Of a stretch of DNA of 19,729 nucleotides, positions 1-7,863 are shown in pieces. The notes beneath the pieces were generated by a model. The model was not told the DNA's origin, searched no databases, and saw only the letters and a list, made by a program, of their open reading frames with translations. Location: contig JALLON010000019.1 of assembly GCA_027717925.1 (NCBI GenBank), forward strand, positions 1 to 19,729, in the 5' to 3' direction. A program made the translations under genes and the position numbers. How positions within the stretch are numbered: position 1 is the stretch's first letter; each line of letters begins with the position of its first letter. Source of the DNA: Acidobacteria bacterium AH-259-G07. Lineage in GTDB: Bacteria > Acidobacteriota > UBA6911 > RPQK01 > JADFOI01.

Positions 1-1
1 G

Positions 2-685
2 GTGCCCCCGAATGTAAGACTGCAGGATGCAGAGCACGGTTCTTTCGTATTGAGGTGGGGGACCAGCCGCGGCGGGCGCAAGCCATCGAGCTTCAGGATC
101 TACGCCAGCAAAGAGAAAGGATTCAGCGTCAGCGACGAGGCTTACGAGGTTAATGTGGGCAGCCAGCATGGAACCAATCAAAAGGTCATGTTTCCACCGA
201 ATTTTCTTGCCACCACTTTTCAAGACTCTTTTTCTCTCAGACCTGAACATGCTTTCTATCGAGTGGTGGCAGTGGACGAACAGGGCAATCGAAGCGGACC
301 CTCGGACTACGCAGCAGCCCCTCGACCCTTTATTCACAGCGAGCCCCCGACGGAAGCTAAGGTAGGGGTGGAATATCGCTACGATGTTACGAGCATTTAC
401 TCCATTGGGGACTTGAAGTGCCGCATCCAGAAGGATGATCTGTATCGCGACACCTATTGTGAGGCGGCATTTTGGGACAAGGATAAACCGAAATTCTCCC
501 TCGTGGATGAAAGTCCCATCTGTGGGTATCGCGATCCCGCCTGGCTCAGAATCGACCCGGAAAACGGCCTGCTTATTGGAACACCCGGTGAAGAGGATAT
601 CGATGAATATCAGGTCAATGTGTTGGTCGAGATCGAGGGAGCGGGCCAGGAACTCCAGAGTTTTGTCTTGAAGGTTGTTCCATAA
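2..685 (+). CDS. Secreted FN3/Ig-like domain protein, C-terminal part (5' end outside window)
   Basis: The reading frame is open to the left edge, so this is the C-terminal 227 or so residues of a longer protein; the GTG at the edge is probably internal. Residues 1-110 look like a fibronectin type III module: strands around SFVLRWGTSRGG and SSFRIYAS, then FYRVVAVDEQGNRSGPSD, a typical last FN3 strand. Residues 115-227 look like a putative Ig/cadherin-like (He_PIG-type) module with AWLRIDPENGLLIGTPGEED and a closing beta strand. Such pairs usually sit at the C-terminus of large exported enzymes or surface proteins and act as binding or spacer modules; the catalytic part, if any, is upstream of the window. 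The stop lies 4 bases before the most likely start of the ceramidase-like gene, so the two are probably co-transcribed. The domain type is fairly clear; the function of the whole protein is unknown. Confidence 0.75.
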   Translation: MPPNVRLQDAEHGSFVLRWGTSRGGRKPSSFRIYASKEKGFSVSDEAYEVNVGSQHGTNQKVMFPPNFLATTFQDSFSLRPEHAFYRVVAVDEQGNRSGPSDYAAAPRPFIHSEPPTEAKVGVEYRYDVTSIYSIGDLKCRIQKDDLYRDTYCEAAFWDKDKPKFSLVDESPICGYRDPAWLRIDPENGLLIGTPGEEDIDEYQVNVLVEIEGAGQELQSFVLKVVP

Positions 686-689
686 CACC

Positions 690-2276
690 ATGCGACGGAT
701 GGGAAAACACGATTTGAAAATGACCAGAAGAGGATTCTTTGGAGCTGCTCTGGGGGCTGCTGCTGTCGGTAATTTGCAGTATGCCTCGTTTGGTAAAGCT
801 ACTCAAATTCGAGGCAGAGTTGCGGGAAGATTACGAGCCGGTGCCGCAACCAGCAATATTACCCCGGCTCTGGGAGTCTCTCTTGATGGCATCACCATCG
901 AAATGGGACCCAGCACACATGTTCACGACGAACTCTATGCTCGATGTTTGGTCCTGGATAACGGATGGATTCGAGTGGCCTTGGTGGTTTGTGACTGCTG
1001 TCTGATCGACCGAAGAGTTTTCGACAAGGCCAAACGTCTCCTTCTAAGACAGGCAGGTATTCCCGTCGATCATACGCTGATGTCGGCTACCCATACCTAC
1101 AGCGCCCCCAGGGTTCTCCCGGTGAGCGAATCGCCGGTTATTTGGCCCCAGCATAATCCACAACTACACAGGGAATACGCCGAGTTCCTGTCATCACGCA
1201 TAGCCGACGGCGTTCGACGGGCTTGTCAGAATTTACAGCCGGCCCAAGTGGGTTGGGGCGTGAGGAAGGTCCCTGACTACGTTCACAATCGGCGCTGGTA
1301 CATGAAGCCCGGAACGATTCAGCCTAACCCTTTTGGACGCAAGAGCGACCAGGTACAGACAAGTCCGCCTTGGAAATTATGGCCCGGACCACCACGCGCC
1401 CCAAACCTTGTCGCCCCGGCCGGACCCACCGACCCGGAGTTATCAGTTTTGGGGATACGCTCGCTTGATGGGCGTCCGTTGGCCCTACTGGCAAACTACT
1501 CCACTGACTGTGCCGGATTTCGAATAGGGTGGGACCCAGTAAGAAACACGTTCATTCAAGAAGAGGGTATCCCGCGGGGCCACGTTTCAGCCGATTACTT
1601 CGGCGTGTTTGCCAAACGAATTCGACACCTGCTCAATGCCGAATATCAGGATCCGCCCTTTGTCGGTGTCATGTCCAACGGTACCAGCGGCGATATTGAG
1701 CCGATTGACCGGAGGAAAAAACCGAACAGGTATGCCCCTTACGGCAGGGTACGGGAGGTCGGAAACGGTTTGGCCAAGGCCACTTTGGCAATCTACGAAG
1801 AGTTGGACTTCTTCGGGCGGTTGCCGCTCGAGGTGAGGCACAGAACTGTAAGAGTGAATGTTCGATTGCCCAGTCGGGATGAAGTTGCACGAGCCCGAGA
1901 AACGATATCCAAAGCGCCGACCGGTGAGCTAACCAGAGACCAGATTTATGCCCGCGAGACGCTTCTCATGAGCCGCAGAGCTCCGAGCTACGAGTGCCCG
2001 ATACAATCGGTTCGCATAGGCGACCTCGGTATCGTGGCGATACCGTGTGAGGTTTTTGCCGAAACAGGTCTCGCGATCAAAGCTCGGAGCCCTTTACAGC
2101 CAACGTTCACCATCGGACTGGCTAATGATTACGCCGGCTATCTTCCTCCGCCCAAGCAACATCGCCTAGGAGGCTACGAAACATGGCGATCCCGATCGAG
2201 TTTCCTGGAAATCGAAGCAGAACCAAAGTTGGTGGCTGAAGCGTTACAATTGCTTGCGGATTTGGAGTCGGTATGA
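690..2276 (+). CDS. Tat-exported neutral/alkaline ceramidase-like protein
   Basis: The protein has 528 residues from the ATG at 690. The frame also opens with a TTG at 675, which would overlap the previous gene, and an ATG at 720 lies directly before the export signal. The N-terminus carries MTRRGFFGAALGAAAVG, a twin-arginine (Tat) signal. The mature part starts with RAGAATSNITPALGVSLDG, the usual opening of the neutral/alkaline non-lysosomal ceramidase N-terminal domain, and continues with ELYARCLVLDNG and LMSATHTYSAP, the family's metal-site histidine motif (commonly SATHTHSGP). GVMSNGTSGDI near the middle also fits. Proper ceramidases hydrolyse the amide bond of ceramide with a zinc ion, but many bacterial paralogues of this length have no known substrate. 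It is somewhat short and lacks an obvious separate C-terminal Ig-like domain. It sits between two exported proteins, so a periplasmic or extracellular hydrolase role is likely. Family call good, substrate open. Confidence 0.8.
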   Translation: MRRMGKHDLKMTRRGFFGAALGAAAVGNLQYASFGKATQIRGRVAGRLRAGAATSNITPALGVSLDGITIEMGPSTHVHDELYARCLVLDNGWIRVALVVCDCCLIDRRVFDKAKRLLLRQAGIPVDHTLMSATHTYSAPRVLPVSESPVIWPQHNPQLHREYAEFLSSRIADGVRRACQNLQPAQVGWGVRKVPDYVHNRRWYMKPGTIQPNPFGRKSDQVQTSPPWKLWPGPPRAPNLVAPAGPTDPELSVLGIRSLDGRPLALLANYSTDCAGFRIGWDPVRNTFIQEEGIPRGHVSADYFGVFAKRIRHLLNAEYQDPPFVGVMSNGTSGDIEPIDRRKKPNRYAPYGRVREVGNGLAKATLAIYEELDFFGRLPLEVRHRTVRVNVRLPSRDEVARARETISKAPTGELTRDQIYARETLLMSRRAPSYECPIQSVRIGDLGIVAIPCEVFAETGLAIKARSPLQPTFTIGLANDYAGYLPPPKQHRLGGYETWRSRSSFLEIEAEPKLVAEALQLLADLESV

Positions 2277-2336
2277 GCATTCGGAGTGACTCCTCCCAGT
2301 CCTCGCAAAGAAGAAAATAGAGACATAGAAACTATC

Positions 2337-3533
2337 GTGACCAGAATTTTTCTACTCGTGATTTTGATTTTTATTTTGCCGATTTCGCCCGTTAGTAGAG
2401 ACACCAACGCATTTCAAGAGGAAGAAAAAAACACAATATCCGGAAAGCAACATTTCACGTTATGGGTCATTGGAGACCCCCATTTACAAACCGACCTGGA
2501 TTCGGACCCTCCTTATCGTTCATTGGAAGCTGCCATCAAAGATAGTAAGTTAGGAGGAGACCAAGGAGGCGAACCCTTCGACTGGGATATTGCTATAGTC
2601 ACGGGAGACTACACCGGTCGGCTTCAGTGTCCCAGCGATCGAGATGGTCAGGATCTGATCGATCAGTTCCAGCACTCGGGAGCTGACCCCAATTACTTTT
2701 ATGGAGTGATCGGCAACCATGATGCAGATCTGGATTATCAGTGGTTTCGGAAGTGGGTTGATCCGCTGGGAGAGAATACGCAGCACTCCAAGGTCGATAA
2801 TAAGCGCAGGCCCTATCCCACACAGGGAGAGTGGGACCACTACTCTTTTCAGGTCGGGAATATCTTGTTCCTGATGCTGGGAGACAGAAACGCCGGCCCC
2901 CCGCCTTTTGGACGAGAGTGCCGTAGAGGATATCCTGCTGGACGAGTCTCGGATGAGACATATCTATGGTGGGTCGAACGGGTTGAGTCTCACCCCAATC
3001 ATATTATCATTGCTGTCGCCCATCATGCTCTTTGGAACACGACCATCTATACGGATCTCTGGGAAGGATATCAACTGGGAGCTCACGGCGCCCATTCCTG
3101 GGCGGACCAAGTTGGAAGCAGCATGATCTATGCAATCGGAAACTGGACCATTGACGGGCTTGACGAAAACCGAAACTATGTCGGAGAGAGACCTTACGGC
3201 TTTGTAACATATCTTCGAGAACACCCCGGTGCCATTGACTTTTGGATTCATGGACACACTCACGCTCGCGTGTACCCAGGTCTCAGAGTCAACGGCAAAT
3301 CCGATATCGAGACCAGATATGGTGTGACTTTCGTCAATAGTGGTAATCTGACAAGAGCCCATTCCACGGGCGGGCCACCCTTCTCGAGAGTGTTTTACTT
3401 CCATGAGAACAGTAACAAGGTAAGGATTAAAACCTACTTGCATACAAATGAATGCGGCATCGCCTCAGAAGGCTTCTATAATCCTGCTGAGATAACCATC
3501 GAATTGAGCAAGGAGTTTCAGCCGGATCCGTGA
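2337..3533 (+). CDS. Secreted calcineurin-like metallophosphoesterase
   Basis: All five metallophosphoesterase motifs are present in order: GDPH (metal 1), GDYTG (bridging Asp), GNHD (metal 2 and catalytic His), a single-His motif in AVAHHALW, and GHTHARV. This gives a dinuclear metal phosphatase, phosphodiesterase or nucleotidase fold. I choose the GTG at 2337 because it starts directly with a hydrophobic signal peptide (TRIFLLVILIFILPISPV), giving 398 residues. The frame is open further up to a GTG at 2286, and neither start has a strong ribosome-binding site. An ATG at 2273 overlapping the previous stop opens only a 15-codon reading frame (stop at 2318-2320), possibly a coupling peptide. 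It is the third gene of the run with the FN3 and ceramidase-like genes; together they could release lipid head groups or sugars outside the cell. The substrate cannot be named from sequence. Confidence 0.85.
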   Translation: MTRIFLLVILIFILPISPVSRDTNAFQEEEKNTISGKQHFTLWVIGDPHLQTDLDSDPPYRSLEAAIKDSKLGGDQGGEPFDWDIAIVTGDYTGRLQCPSDRDGQDLIDQFQHSGADPNYFYGVIGNHDADLDYQWFRKWVDPLGENTQHSKVDNKRRPYPTQGEWDHYSFQVGNILFLMLGDRNAGPPPFGRECRRGYPAGRVSDETYLWWVERVESHPNHIIIAVAHHALWNTTIYTDLWEGYQLGAHGAHSWADQVGSSMIYAIGNWTIDGLDENRNYVGERPYGFVTYLREHPGAIDFWIHGHTHARVYPGLRVNGKSDIETRYGVTFVNSGNLTRAHSTGGPPFSRVFYFHENSNKVRIKTYLHTNECGIASEGFYNPAEITIELSKEFQPDP

Positions 3534-3589
3534 AGTAGAAATTGCACATTCAGTCTCGCTTGCAGCTGTTTCTCAGGATTTTCTGGCGA

Positions 3590-3660
3590 GTGGAGCTCCG
3601 ACCACAGATTTTTGTGGCGATGAGTTTCGCAGATAAATACAAATCGCGCAACATGCTACC
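3590..3660 (+). pseudogene. Possible remnant of a FVAMPF/FVAMSF-type nucleotide-binding protein
   Basis: In the 268-base gap after the phosphoesterase, one frame reads PQIFVAMSFADKYKSR. From memory this strongly resembles the N-terminal strand and helix of small TIR-like/nucleotide-binding proteins that begin with a PQ(I/V)FVAM(P/S)F segment. The likeness stops at about 3655; the frame runs on without recognisable family features to a stop at 3775. No good start or ribosome-binding site precedes it. I read it as a short decayed piece left at a rearrangement, but a chance match over 16 residues is possible. Nothing else is recognisable between 3534 and 3801. Confidence 0.25.
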
Positions 3661-3801
3661 GACAGATCCTAAAAACCCGAGGCATTCCATCCCTGGAGTG
3701 TTCTCGAAAACCTTATTAAGATTAGCTGCCACAACAGCGAATGCCTCAACACATAAAAGCACCTTTCAGGGTTAAGAGCGAGCCTTCCTTCGAGGGCAGA
3801 G

Positions 3802-5883
3802 GTGAGTATGCCAAGTAACCAAGTGAGCCGCGAAGTTTTCTGGAACATCTCCTCTACCGGAGAGCTCGTTTTCTATCTGTTAGCCGCACTCTCCTTAGGG
3901 ACATTCGCCTACGGCATCTACTTGCACGGGCGACGAATTCTCAACGGGAAGAAAGTCCCGTTTTCCTGGTCTCAGGCCTATGCAAAGTTGGGGAGCGCCC
4001 TAGCCGATATCGCCTCGAATCGAACCATCGCCCGCCGTCACTCCTTGGCCGGCCTGATGCACTTCTTGATCATGTGGGGTTTTGTTGTCCTCTTCGTGGG
4101 GACGGTGATCGTCTCCATCGAGTACGACCTGTTTCAGAACGTTCTGGGGCTTGAGCACGGCTTTTGGGTAGGGAACTTCTTCTTGGGTTATGAGCTGCTG
4201 TTGGACACGCTAGGCGCCTTATTCATCGTGGGGCTTGGAATGGCGCTTGCCCGGCGCTATCTCTTTAAGCGTCCCCAGCTCAAGTGGAAGCCGGTGGATC
4301 TTATTTTGCCTGTCTGGCTTCTCGTCCTTGGGGTAACCGGGTTTATTGTTGAAGGCATAAGGCTTGCCGCCACTTCGGGTGAACTGGGGTACGCCCCCAT
4401 CTGGTCGCCGGTCGGCTTTGGACTGTCCAACTTGTGGGCGGCGTCCAGTCCGGAGATGCTGCGTGCCTGGCATTGGGGACTGTGGTGGTTCCACGGGGTG
4501 CTCGCCTTGGGTTGGGTCGCCTACCTGCCTTATGCGCCCAAGGTGATGCACATCCTGACGGCCGCGGTCAATCTTTTCCTGAAGGACCTGCGGCCCAGAG
4601 GACAACTGGCGCGGCTGGACGTCGAAGGGGCTTTTGAAGGTGATGAGGTGTTGGGCTTCCAGACGATTGAGGACCTGTCGCGCAAGGACATGCTCGACCT
4701 GGCGAGCTGCACCGAGTGCGGCCGATGCGAGATCAACTGCCCCGCTTATTTGTCTGGGAAGATCCTCTCCCCCCGCGAGATCGTTGTGAAGCTACGCGAT
4801 CAGGCCAACGAGGAGATCCCGGCCTTTGGGAAATCCAAAGAGAGACAGAAGATCATGGGAACCTCGATTCAGTCCGAAGAAATTTGGGCTTGCACTACTT
4901 GCATGGCGTGTGTGGAGGTCTGTCCTGTCTTTATCGATCCCCTCAATAAGATCTTGGAGTTGCGGCGCCACGAAGTGATGATGCAAGACAAATACCCGGA
5001 GACCTTCGCCGAAGTGTTTGGTGGCGCTCAAAAGCGTGGCAATCCGTGGAACCAGCATCCCACCGTACGACTGGATTGGGCCAAAGGCCTCGAGGTGAAA
5101 ACGATGGCCGAGGTGCAAGAGGCTGGCGACACCGTGGATTACCTGTTCTGGGTGGGGTGTTCGGCTGCCTTCGATGCGCGCAACCAGAAGATCGCCCGCA
5201 GCGTGGCCCAGATCCTAAACGCCGCCGGGATTTGCTTTGCCGTCCTCGGCGAAGAGGAAACCTGCACCGGCGATCCCGTTCGGCGGATCGGCCACGAATA
5301 CCTGTACCAGATCCAAGCGGAGACGGTCGTAGAAATGCTGTCAAACTACTCGTTTAGCAAGATCTTGACCCTGTGCCCACATTGCTTCAACACGTTCAAA
5401 AACGAGTACGTTGACTTCGGCGGCCATTACGAGATTGTCCACCACACCGAACTCATCAAGGACCTGCTCGATCAGGGAAAACTCGAGTTATCCAAGTCCA
5501 TCGACGGCGTGATCACGTATCACGATTCGTGTTATCTTGGCCGACACAACGGCATCTTCGATCAGCCGCGCGAGGTGCTCAAGCACATCCCAGGATTGGA
5601 GATCGTGGAGATGGAACAAAGCCGGGAACGCGGTATGTGCTGTGGCGCGGGGGGTGGGCTCATGTGGATCGAGGAAGACCCCGACAAACGTGTCAACGAG
5701 CGCCGCGTAGACCAAGTGCACGAAGCCATGACCGGCAAGCAAAAGGGCAAAGCGGGGATGGTCGCTTCGGCCTGCCCGTTTTGTATGACCATGATGGAAG
5801 ACGGCTTAGCGGCCAGGAAGTCCGACCTGCAGGATAAAGACATCGCCGAACTGGTGGCTGAGGCCATGGGGTTAAGCGTCTGA
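3802..5883 (+). CDS. Membrane-bound Fe-S oxidoreductase, ETF:menaquinone oxidoreductase / HdrD-like
   Basis: The protein has 693 residues. Five hydrophobic segments (about 22-42, 85-107, 124-150, 166-188, 222-246) with several histidines (H80, H87, H224, H231, H250) form a nitrate-reductase-gamma-like cytochrome b domain. Two 4Fe-4S motifs follow: CTECGRCEINCP (303-314) and CTTCMACVEVCP (364-375). The C-terminal half holds two CCG-type heterodisulfide-reductase domains: VGC at 453, C488, CPHC 525-528; then C577, MCCGAGGG 612-618 and CPFC 658-661. This architecture matches the membrane (Fe-S) proteins that in Geobacter and syntrophs pass electrons from electron-transfer flavoprotein into menaquinone; etfAB usually lies beside them but is absent here. 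The start may be GTG 3802 (GAGGG upstream) or ATG 3808 (AGAGGTGA just before it). Its stop directly abuts the flavoprotein fragment on the other strand, next to a likely breakpoint. Architecture is certain, electron donor inferred. Confidence 0.88.
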   Translation: MSMPSNQVSREVFWNISSTGELVFYLLAALSLGTFAYGIYLHGRRILNGKKVPFSWSQAYAKLGSALADIASNRTIARRHSLAGLMHFLIMWGFVVLFVGTVIVSIEYDLFQNVLGLEHGFWVGNFFLGYELLLDTLGALFIVGLGMALARRYLFKRPQLKWKPVDLILPVWLLVLGVTGFIVEGIRLAATSGELGYAPIWSPVGFGLSNLWAASSPEMLRAWHWGLWWFHGVLALGWVAYLPYAPKVMHILTAAVNLFLKDLRPRGQLARLDVEGAFEGDEVLGFQTIEDLSRKDMLDLASCTECGRCEINCPAYLSGKILSPREIVVKLRDQANEEIPAFGKSKERQKIMGTSIQSEEIWACTTCMACVEVCPVFIDPLNKILELRRHEVMMQDKYPETFAEVFGGAQKRGNPWNQHPTVRLDWAKGLEVKTMAEVQEAGDTVDYLFWVGCSAAFDARNQKIARSVAQILNAAGICFAVLGEEETCTGDPVRRIGHEYLYQIQAETVVEMLSNYSFSKILTLCPHCFNTFKNEYVDFGGHYEIVHHTELIKDLLDQGKLELSKSIDGVITYHDSCYLGRHNGIFDQPREVLKHIPGLEIVEMEQSRERGMCCGAGGGLMWIEEDPDKRVNERRVDQVHEAMTGKQKGKAGMVASACPFCMTMMEDGLAARKSDLQDKDIAELVAEAMGLSV

Positions 5884-6027
5884 TTAAAATGGTCGTGTGT
5901 ATGCATGACGCGGACGTCCCTGGTCAATCACGATAATATCGCGCCGGCCGATTTTAGCTCGGTAGTAGGTAGTGCTGCACCCGATAATGCTGGCGCCAAT
6001 GACAACAAGTTTCGCTTTATCCTGCAA
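5884..6027 (-). pseudogene. 5' fragment of a sarcosine/dimethylglycine dehydrogenase-like FAD oxidoreductase
   Basis: On the minus strand a GAGGAG ribosome-binding site is followed after 6 bases by a TTG start, and the frame reads LQDKAKLVVIGASIIGCS and later RRDIIVIDQG. This is the N-terminal FAD-binding Rossmann unit (strand, glycine turn, helix, acidic end of strand 2) of FAD-dependent oxidoreductases of the DMGDH/SARDH type, which oxidise N-methyl groups of glycine derivatives. Full enzymes have roughly 380 to 850 residues; here likeness ends after DQG (about 5917) and the frame stops 10 codons later, giving 47 residues. The second glycine of GxGxxG is Ser (G11-A-S-I-I-G16), and the usual AYHLAKLGW reads TYYRAKIGR, so it may have been decaying. 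It lies 51 bases downstream of fhs in the same direction, as expected for the last gene of the one-carbon operon. It is certainly not a working enzyme. Confidence 0.7.
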
Positions 6028-6078
6028 TTGGTTCTCCTCAATTGCGCGCTCGCCGATATTCTGGGAAAAAGGGAGGAC

Positions 6079-7779
6079 TCACGAAAGCCCAACGATCTCG
6101 CCATTCTCGTCAATGTCGATGCGCTGGGCAGCGAGATTTGAGGGGAGACCCGGCATGGTGCGCACATCCCCACAGATGGGGTAGACAAAACCAGCCCCTG
6201 CGGACAATCGCACCTCCCGCACCGGCAGCACCCAGCCCGTTGGTGCCCCACGGAGTTTGGGATCCGAGGAGATGGACAAGTGTGTCTTGGTGATGCAGAT
6301 TGGCAATTGTCCAAAGCCATTTTGTTCGTACCTGTCAAGTTGACGTCTTGCCCGCATGTCATAGTCCACCTCGGCGGCGCCATAGACTTTGGTCGCGATT
6401 ATCTGGATCTTCTCCCGGAGGCTTGCCGTTTCCGGATACAGGAACCGCAGCTCCGACGGCTCTTCGGCTGCCTCAGCCACCGCTTCGGCCAGCTCGACGG
6501 CTCCCCGACCTCCATCCCTAAAATGCGTACACACTGCCACACGCACACCCATCGTCTCGGCCATCTTCCGGATGGCCGTTTGCTCGGATGCGTGATCCTC
6601 CGCAAATGCATTGATCGCGACCACAGGCGAGACTCCGTGCAGGCGGATATTTTCAATCTGCTTGCGTAAGTTCGCCCCCCCGGCCTCGACTTCATCGGGA
6701 TTCTCCTCCAGGAGTTCTGGCGGCAACGCTTGCCCAGCCACCACCCGATGTCGTCCTGACTGGACTTTCAAGGCCCGAACGGTCGCTACGATGACGGCCG
6801 CGTCTGGACGCAGACCCGAGGTTCGGCACTTGATGTTGAAGAACTTTTCTGCCCCGATGTCCGCACCAAAGCCCGCTTCCGTGATCAGAAAGTCACCGCA
6901 ATGAATGCCCATCAGATCAGCCACCACCGACGAGTTGCCATGGGCGATGTTGCCAAAGGGCCCGGCATGGACAAGCACCGGGGTGTTTTCGAGGGTTTGC
7001 AGCAAATTCGGTTTGATGGCATCACGCATGATGACGGTCATCGCCCCTGCCGCCTTCAGATCCTCAGCGGTAATCGGAGCACGGCTGAGGCTGGTGCCGA
7101 TCACGATGCGGCCGAGGCGCTCGCGCATATCCTGTAGCGAGACCGAGAGCGCCAGCACAGCCATGACTTCCGACGCGGCCGTGATGTCGAATCCGGTCTG
7201 ACGCGGAATGCCATCAGGTTTCGCTCCCAATCCCACCACAATGTTCCGCAGTACTCGGTCGTTTATATCAAGAACTCGCCCCCAGGTCACGCTGTGCGGA
7301 TCCAGGCCCAAAGGGTTTGCATGATAGATGTGGTTGTCAATCATGGCAGCCAGCAGATTGTGGGCTGCCGTCACGGCATGCATGTCACCGGTCAAGTGAA
7401 GGTTCAGCGACTCCATTGGTACCACCTGGCTGCGCCCCGCGCCGGCTGCTCCACCCTTAATGCCGAAGGTCGGTCCCATCGAAGGCTGGCGAATTGCAAT
7501 AATGGCACGTTTGCCAAGGTGCTGAAACGCCTGACCAAGGCCGACAGTCGTCGTGGTTTTCCCCTCGCCGAGAGGCGTGGGGGTGATGGCCGAAATAAGG
7601 ATATACCGTGCTTTGGGGCGATCTGCGAGTTGCTCGATCGCCTCCAACTTGATCTTCGCGACCCCTTCACCGTATGGCTCGAGTAGGTGCGGGCCAATCC
7701 CCATCTCTGCCGCAATTTCAGCCAGTGGCTTCAGTGAAGCCCGACGGGCAATCTCAAGGTTAGAAGGTAACAGCGTCAT
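6079..7779 (-). CDS. fhs: Formate--tetrahydrofolate ligase
   Basis: This 566-residue cytosolic enzyme interconverts formate + ATP + THF and 10-formyl-THF + ADP + phosphate. The P-loop region TPTPLGEGKTTTTVG (66-80) is intact, followed by RQPSMGPTFGIKGGAAGAGRSQVVPMES, the family signature. DMHAVTAAHNLLAAMIDNHIY and the C-terminal region with GDVRTMPGLP are also typical, and the length fits the usual 555-565. Two small deviations stand out: RQPS where REPS is usual, and GAGRSQV where GGGYSQV or GGGYAQV is usual. In aerobic methyl-group oxidisers this enzyme often runs in reverse, making ATP and formate. Its place at the end of a minus-strand run with MetF-like, GcvT-like and flavoprotein genes fits that role. 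The upstream AAAGAG ribosome-binding site is weak. Identification is firm; the direction of the reaction is inferred. Confidence 0.96.
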   Translation of the reverse strand: MTLLPSNLEIARRASLKPLAEIAAEMGIGPHLLEPYGEGVAKIKLEAIEQLADRPKARYILISAITPTPLGEGKTTTTVGLGQAFQHLGKRAIIAIRQPSMGPTFGIKGGAAGAGRSQVVPMESLNLHLTGDMHAVTAAHNLLAAMIDNHIYHANPLGLDPHSVTWGRVLDINDRVLRNIVVGLGAKPDGIPRQTGFDITAASEVMAVLALSVSLQDMRERLGRIVIGTSLSRAPITAEDLKAAGAMTVIMRDAIKPNLLQTLENTPVLVHAGPFGNIAHGNSSVVADLMGIHCGDFLITEAGFGADIGAEKFFNIKCRTSGLRPDAAVIVATVRALKVQSGRHRVVAGQALPPELLEENPDEVEAGGANLRKQIENIRLHGVSPVVAINAFAEDHASEQTAIRKMAETMGVRVAVCTHFRDGGRGAVELAEAVAEAAEEPSELRFLYPETASLREKIQIIATKVYGAAEVDYDMRARRQLDRYEQNGFGQLPICITKTHLSISSDPKLRGAPTGWVLPVREVRLSAGAGFVYPICGDVRTMPGLPSNLAAQRIDIDENGEIVGLS

Positions 7780-7863
7780 TCAACTCTTTCACTCAACAGC
7801 GGGGTCTGCAGAGTCCGCCATCGAGTGCTCATCCGGCGTCCTTGAAACCCACCAACAACTCCT

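Noticed and set aside
2964..3443. 159-codon open frame on the minus strand opposite the metallophosphoesterase
   Set aside because: It lies wholly under a gene with all five catalytic motifs; its own translation has no recognisable domain.
5928..6383. 151-codon minus-strand frame across the fhs 3' end and the flavoprotein fragment
   Set aside because: It is out of frame with both supported readings and its translation is low in sense.
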